A DNA stretch of 5,238 nt, from NCBI GenBank assembly GCA_017453765.1, contig JAFTEG010000402.1, positions 1 to 5,238 of the forward strand, given 5' to 3'. The notes below the pieces were generated by a model. The model was not told the DNA's origin. It saw only the letters and a list, made by a program, of their open reading frames with translations, and ran no database searches. Below are positions 4,830 through 5,238 of this stretch, piece by piece (the stretch's first letter is position 1; each line of letters starts with the position of its first letter). The position numbers and the translations under genes are program-made. The stretch comes from Selenomonadaceae bacterium. Lineage in GTDB: Bacteria > Bacillota > Negativicutes > Selenomonadales > Selenomonadaceae.

Positions 4830-5210
4830 ATGGCGACACGTGTACCGAAAGTTAAAATCCAACAAAGTCGCTTGGAATCTTCATCACCGAATGAAGGCAA
4901 CCACTCGGAAGGAGCGCGGCTTACATTGATTCATGGGCGTCCGAAATTGAATCATCTGTTGCGGTCGCGTTGCAGTTTGGCGTTTATCATCATTTCGATT
5001 TTGGCAATGATGGTAGTCGTACGTAGCGGCATCAGTGCCAGTCGCGGTTATGCGCTTGTGGCAACGCAGAATCAGGCGCAACAAATTGAAATGGAGAATG
5101 AGCGGCTGAGAATTGAAATTGCGAAATTGAAATCGCCGCAACGTATTAAGCAAATTGCCGCCGAAGAATTAGGCATGGACGTGCCGAACAAAATGTATTT
5201 TTCGCATTGA
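4830..5210 (+). CDS. ftsL: Cell division protein FtsL (FtsL/DivIC-type bitopic protein)
   Basis: This predicted 126-residue single-pass division protein would join the FtsL-FtsB/DivIC-FtsQ complex that activates septal peptidoglycan synthesis. Residues 1-46 are a basic, Ser-rich cytoplasmic tail. Residues about 49-65 (SLAFIIISILAMMVVVR) span the membrane. Residues about 74-103 are a leucine-zipper-like coiled coil with N90 and E91 in MENERLRIEI. The ending LKSPQRIKQIAAEELGMDVP is the typical FtsL/DivIC C-terminal motif. I chose the ATG at 4830, 16 bp after the rsmH stop, with AAAGGG about 11 nt upstream. The same frame stays open upstream to 4737 but that stretch overlaps rsmH. FtsL is poorly conserved in sequence, so the name rests on topology, the C-terminal motif and its position after rsmH. 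The next expected gene (a penicillin-binding protein such as ftsI) lies outside the window. Confidence 0.88.
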   Translation: MATRVPKVKIQQSRLESSSPNEGNHSEGARLTLIHGRPKLNHLLRSRCSLAFIIISILAMMVVVRSGISASRGYALVATQNQAQQIEMENERLRIEIAKLKSPQRIKQIAAEELGMDVPNKMYFSH

Positions 5211-5213
5211 ATA

Positions 5214-5238
5214 GGGAAGAGGGATTAGGGAACAGGGA
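5214..5238. repeat. Heptamer repeat, GGGAAGA family, running off the right edge
   Basis: GGGAAGA, GGGATTA, GGGAACA and a partial GGGA follow the ftsL stop codon after 3 bp. The units match those of the array at 2727-2782, so the repeat family is dispersed and not confined to the transporter operon. Its full length cannot be seen. Confidence 0.8.

Overview
The window looks like chromosomal DNA of a low-to-moderate GC Bacillota. A diderm Negativicute (Selenomonas-like) is my best guess. The evidence is purine-rich AAAGGGAGGG/AAAGGAG ribosome binding sites, TTGCCA-N17-TATAAT promoters, an AMIN-plus-Amidase_3 cell-wall hydrolase, and a rsmH-ftsL pair from a division and cell-wall cluster. The taxonomic call is inference from style and gene content, not from a marker gene.

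Layout, left to right. Positions 1-172 hold no supportable gene, only two stem-loops and three copies of an 8-bp repeat. Positions 173-1597 (minus) encode an exported N-acetylmuramoyl-L-alanine amidase with an unusually long, almost purely Lys/Glu/Arg linker. Its promoter lies at 1704-1732. A strong intrinsic terminator at 1785-1825 closes the next operon. That operon runs on the minus strand from 3697 to 1872: a polar amino acid binding lipoprotein, a 7-bp repeat region, a 61-residue double-glycine leader peptide, and an amino acid ABC permease. No ATPase gene is present before the terminator. Divergently, on the plus strand, lie rsmH (3854-4813) and an ftsL-type gene (4830-5210). The window ends in another heptamer repeat.

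How the parts relate. The binding protein and permease should form the periplasmic and membrane parts of a polar amino acid importer that borrows or shares an ATPase encoded elsewhere. The most unusual gene is the small peptide between them. It carries a near-consensus leader for C39-type peptidase/ABC exporters (LTDDQLDNVTGG), followed by a cationic, cysteine-free 39-residue core. It sits 5 bp from the permease, whose ribosome binding site lies in the last codons of the peptide gene.

The amidase and the transporter operon have nearly identical promoters (30 of 32 bases). Each also has an upstream TGAAAA-N5-TGAAAA element, whose distance from the promoter differs by exactly 21 bp between the two. 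In the divergent region the same element also sits 7 bp from the predicted rsmH promoter. This suggests, but does not prove, one regulator linking cell-wall hydrolysis, amino acid uptake or peptide production, and the start of the division cluster. Short tandem repeats directly abut three of the stop codons in the window.
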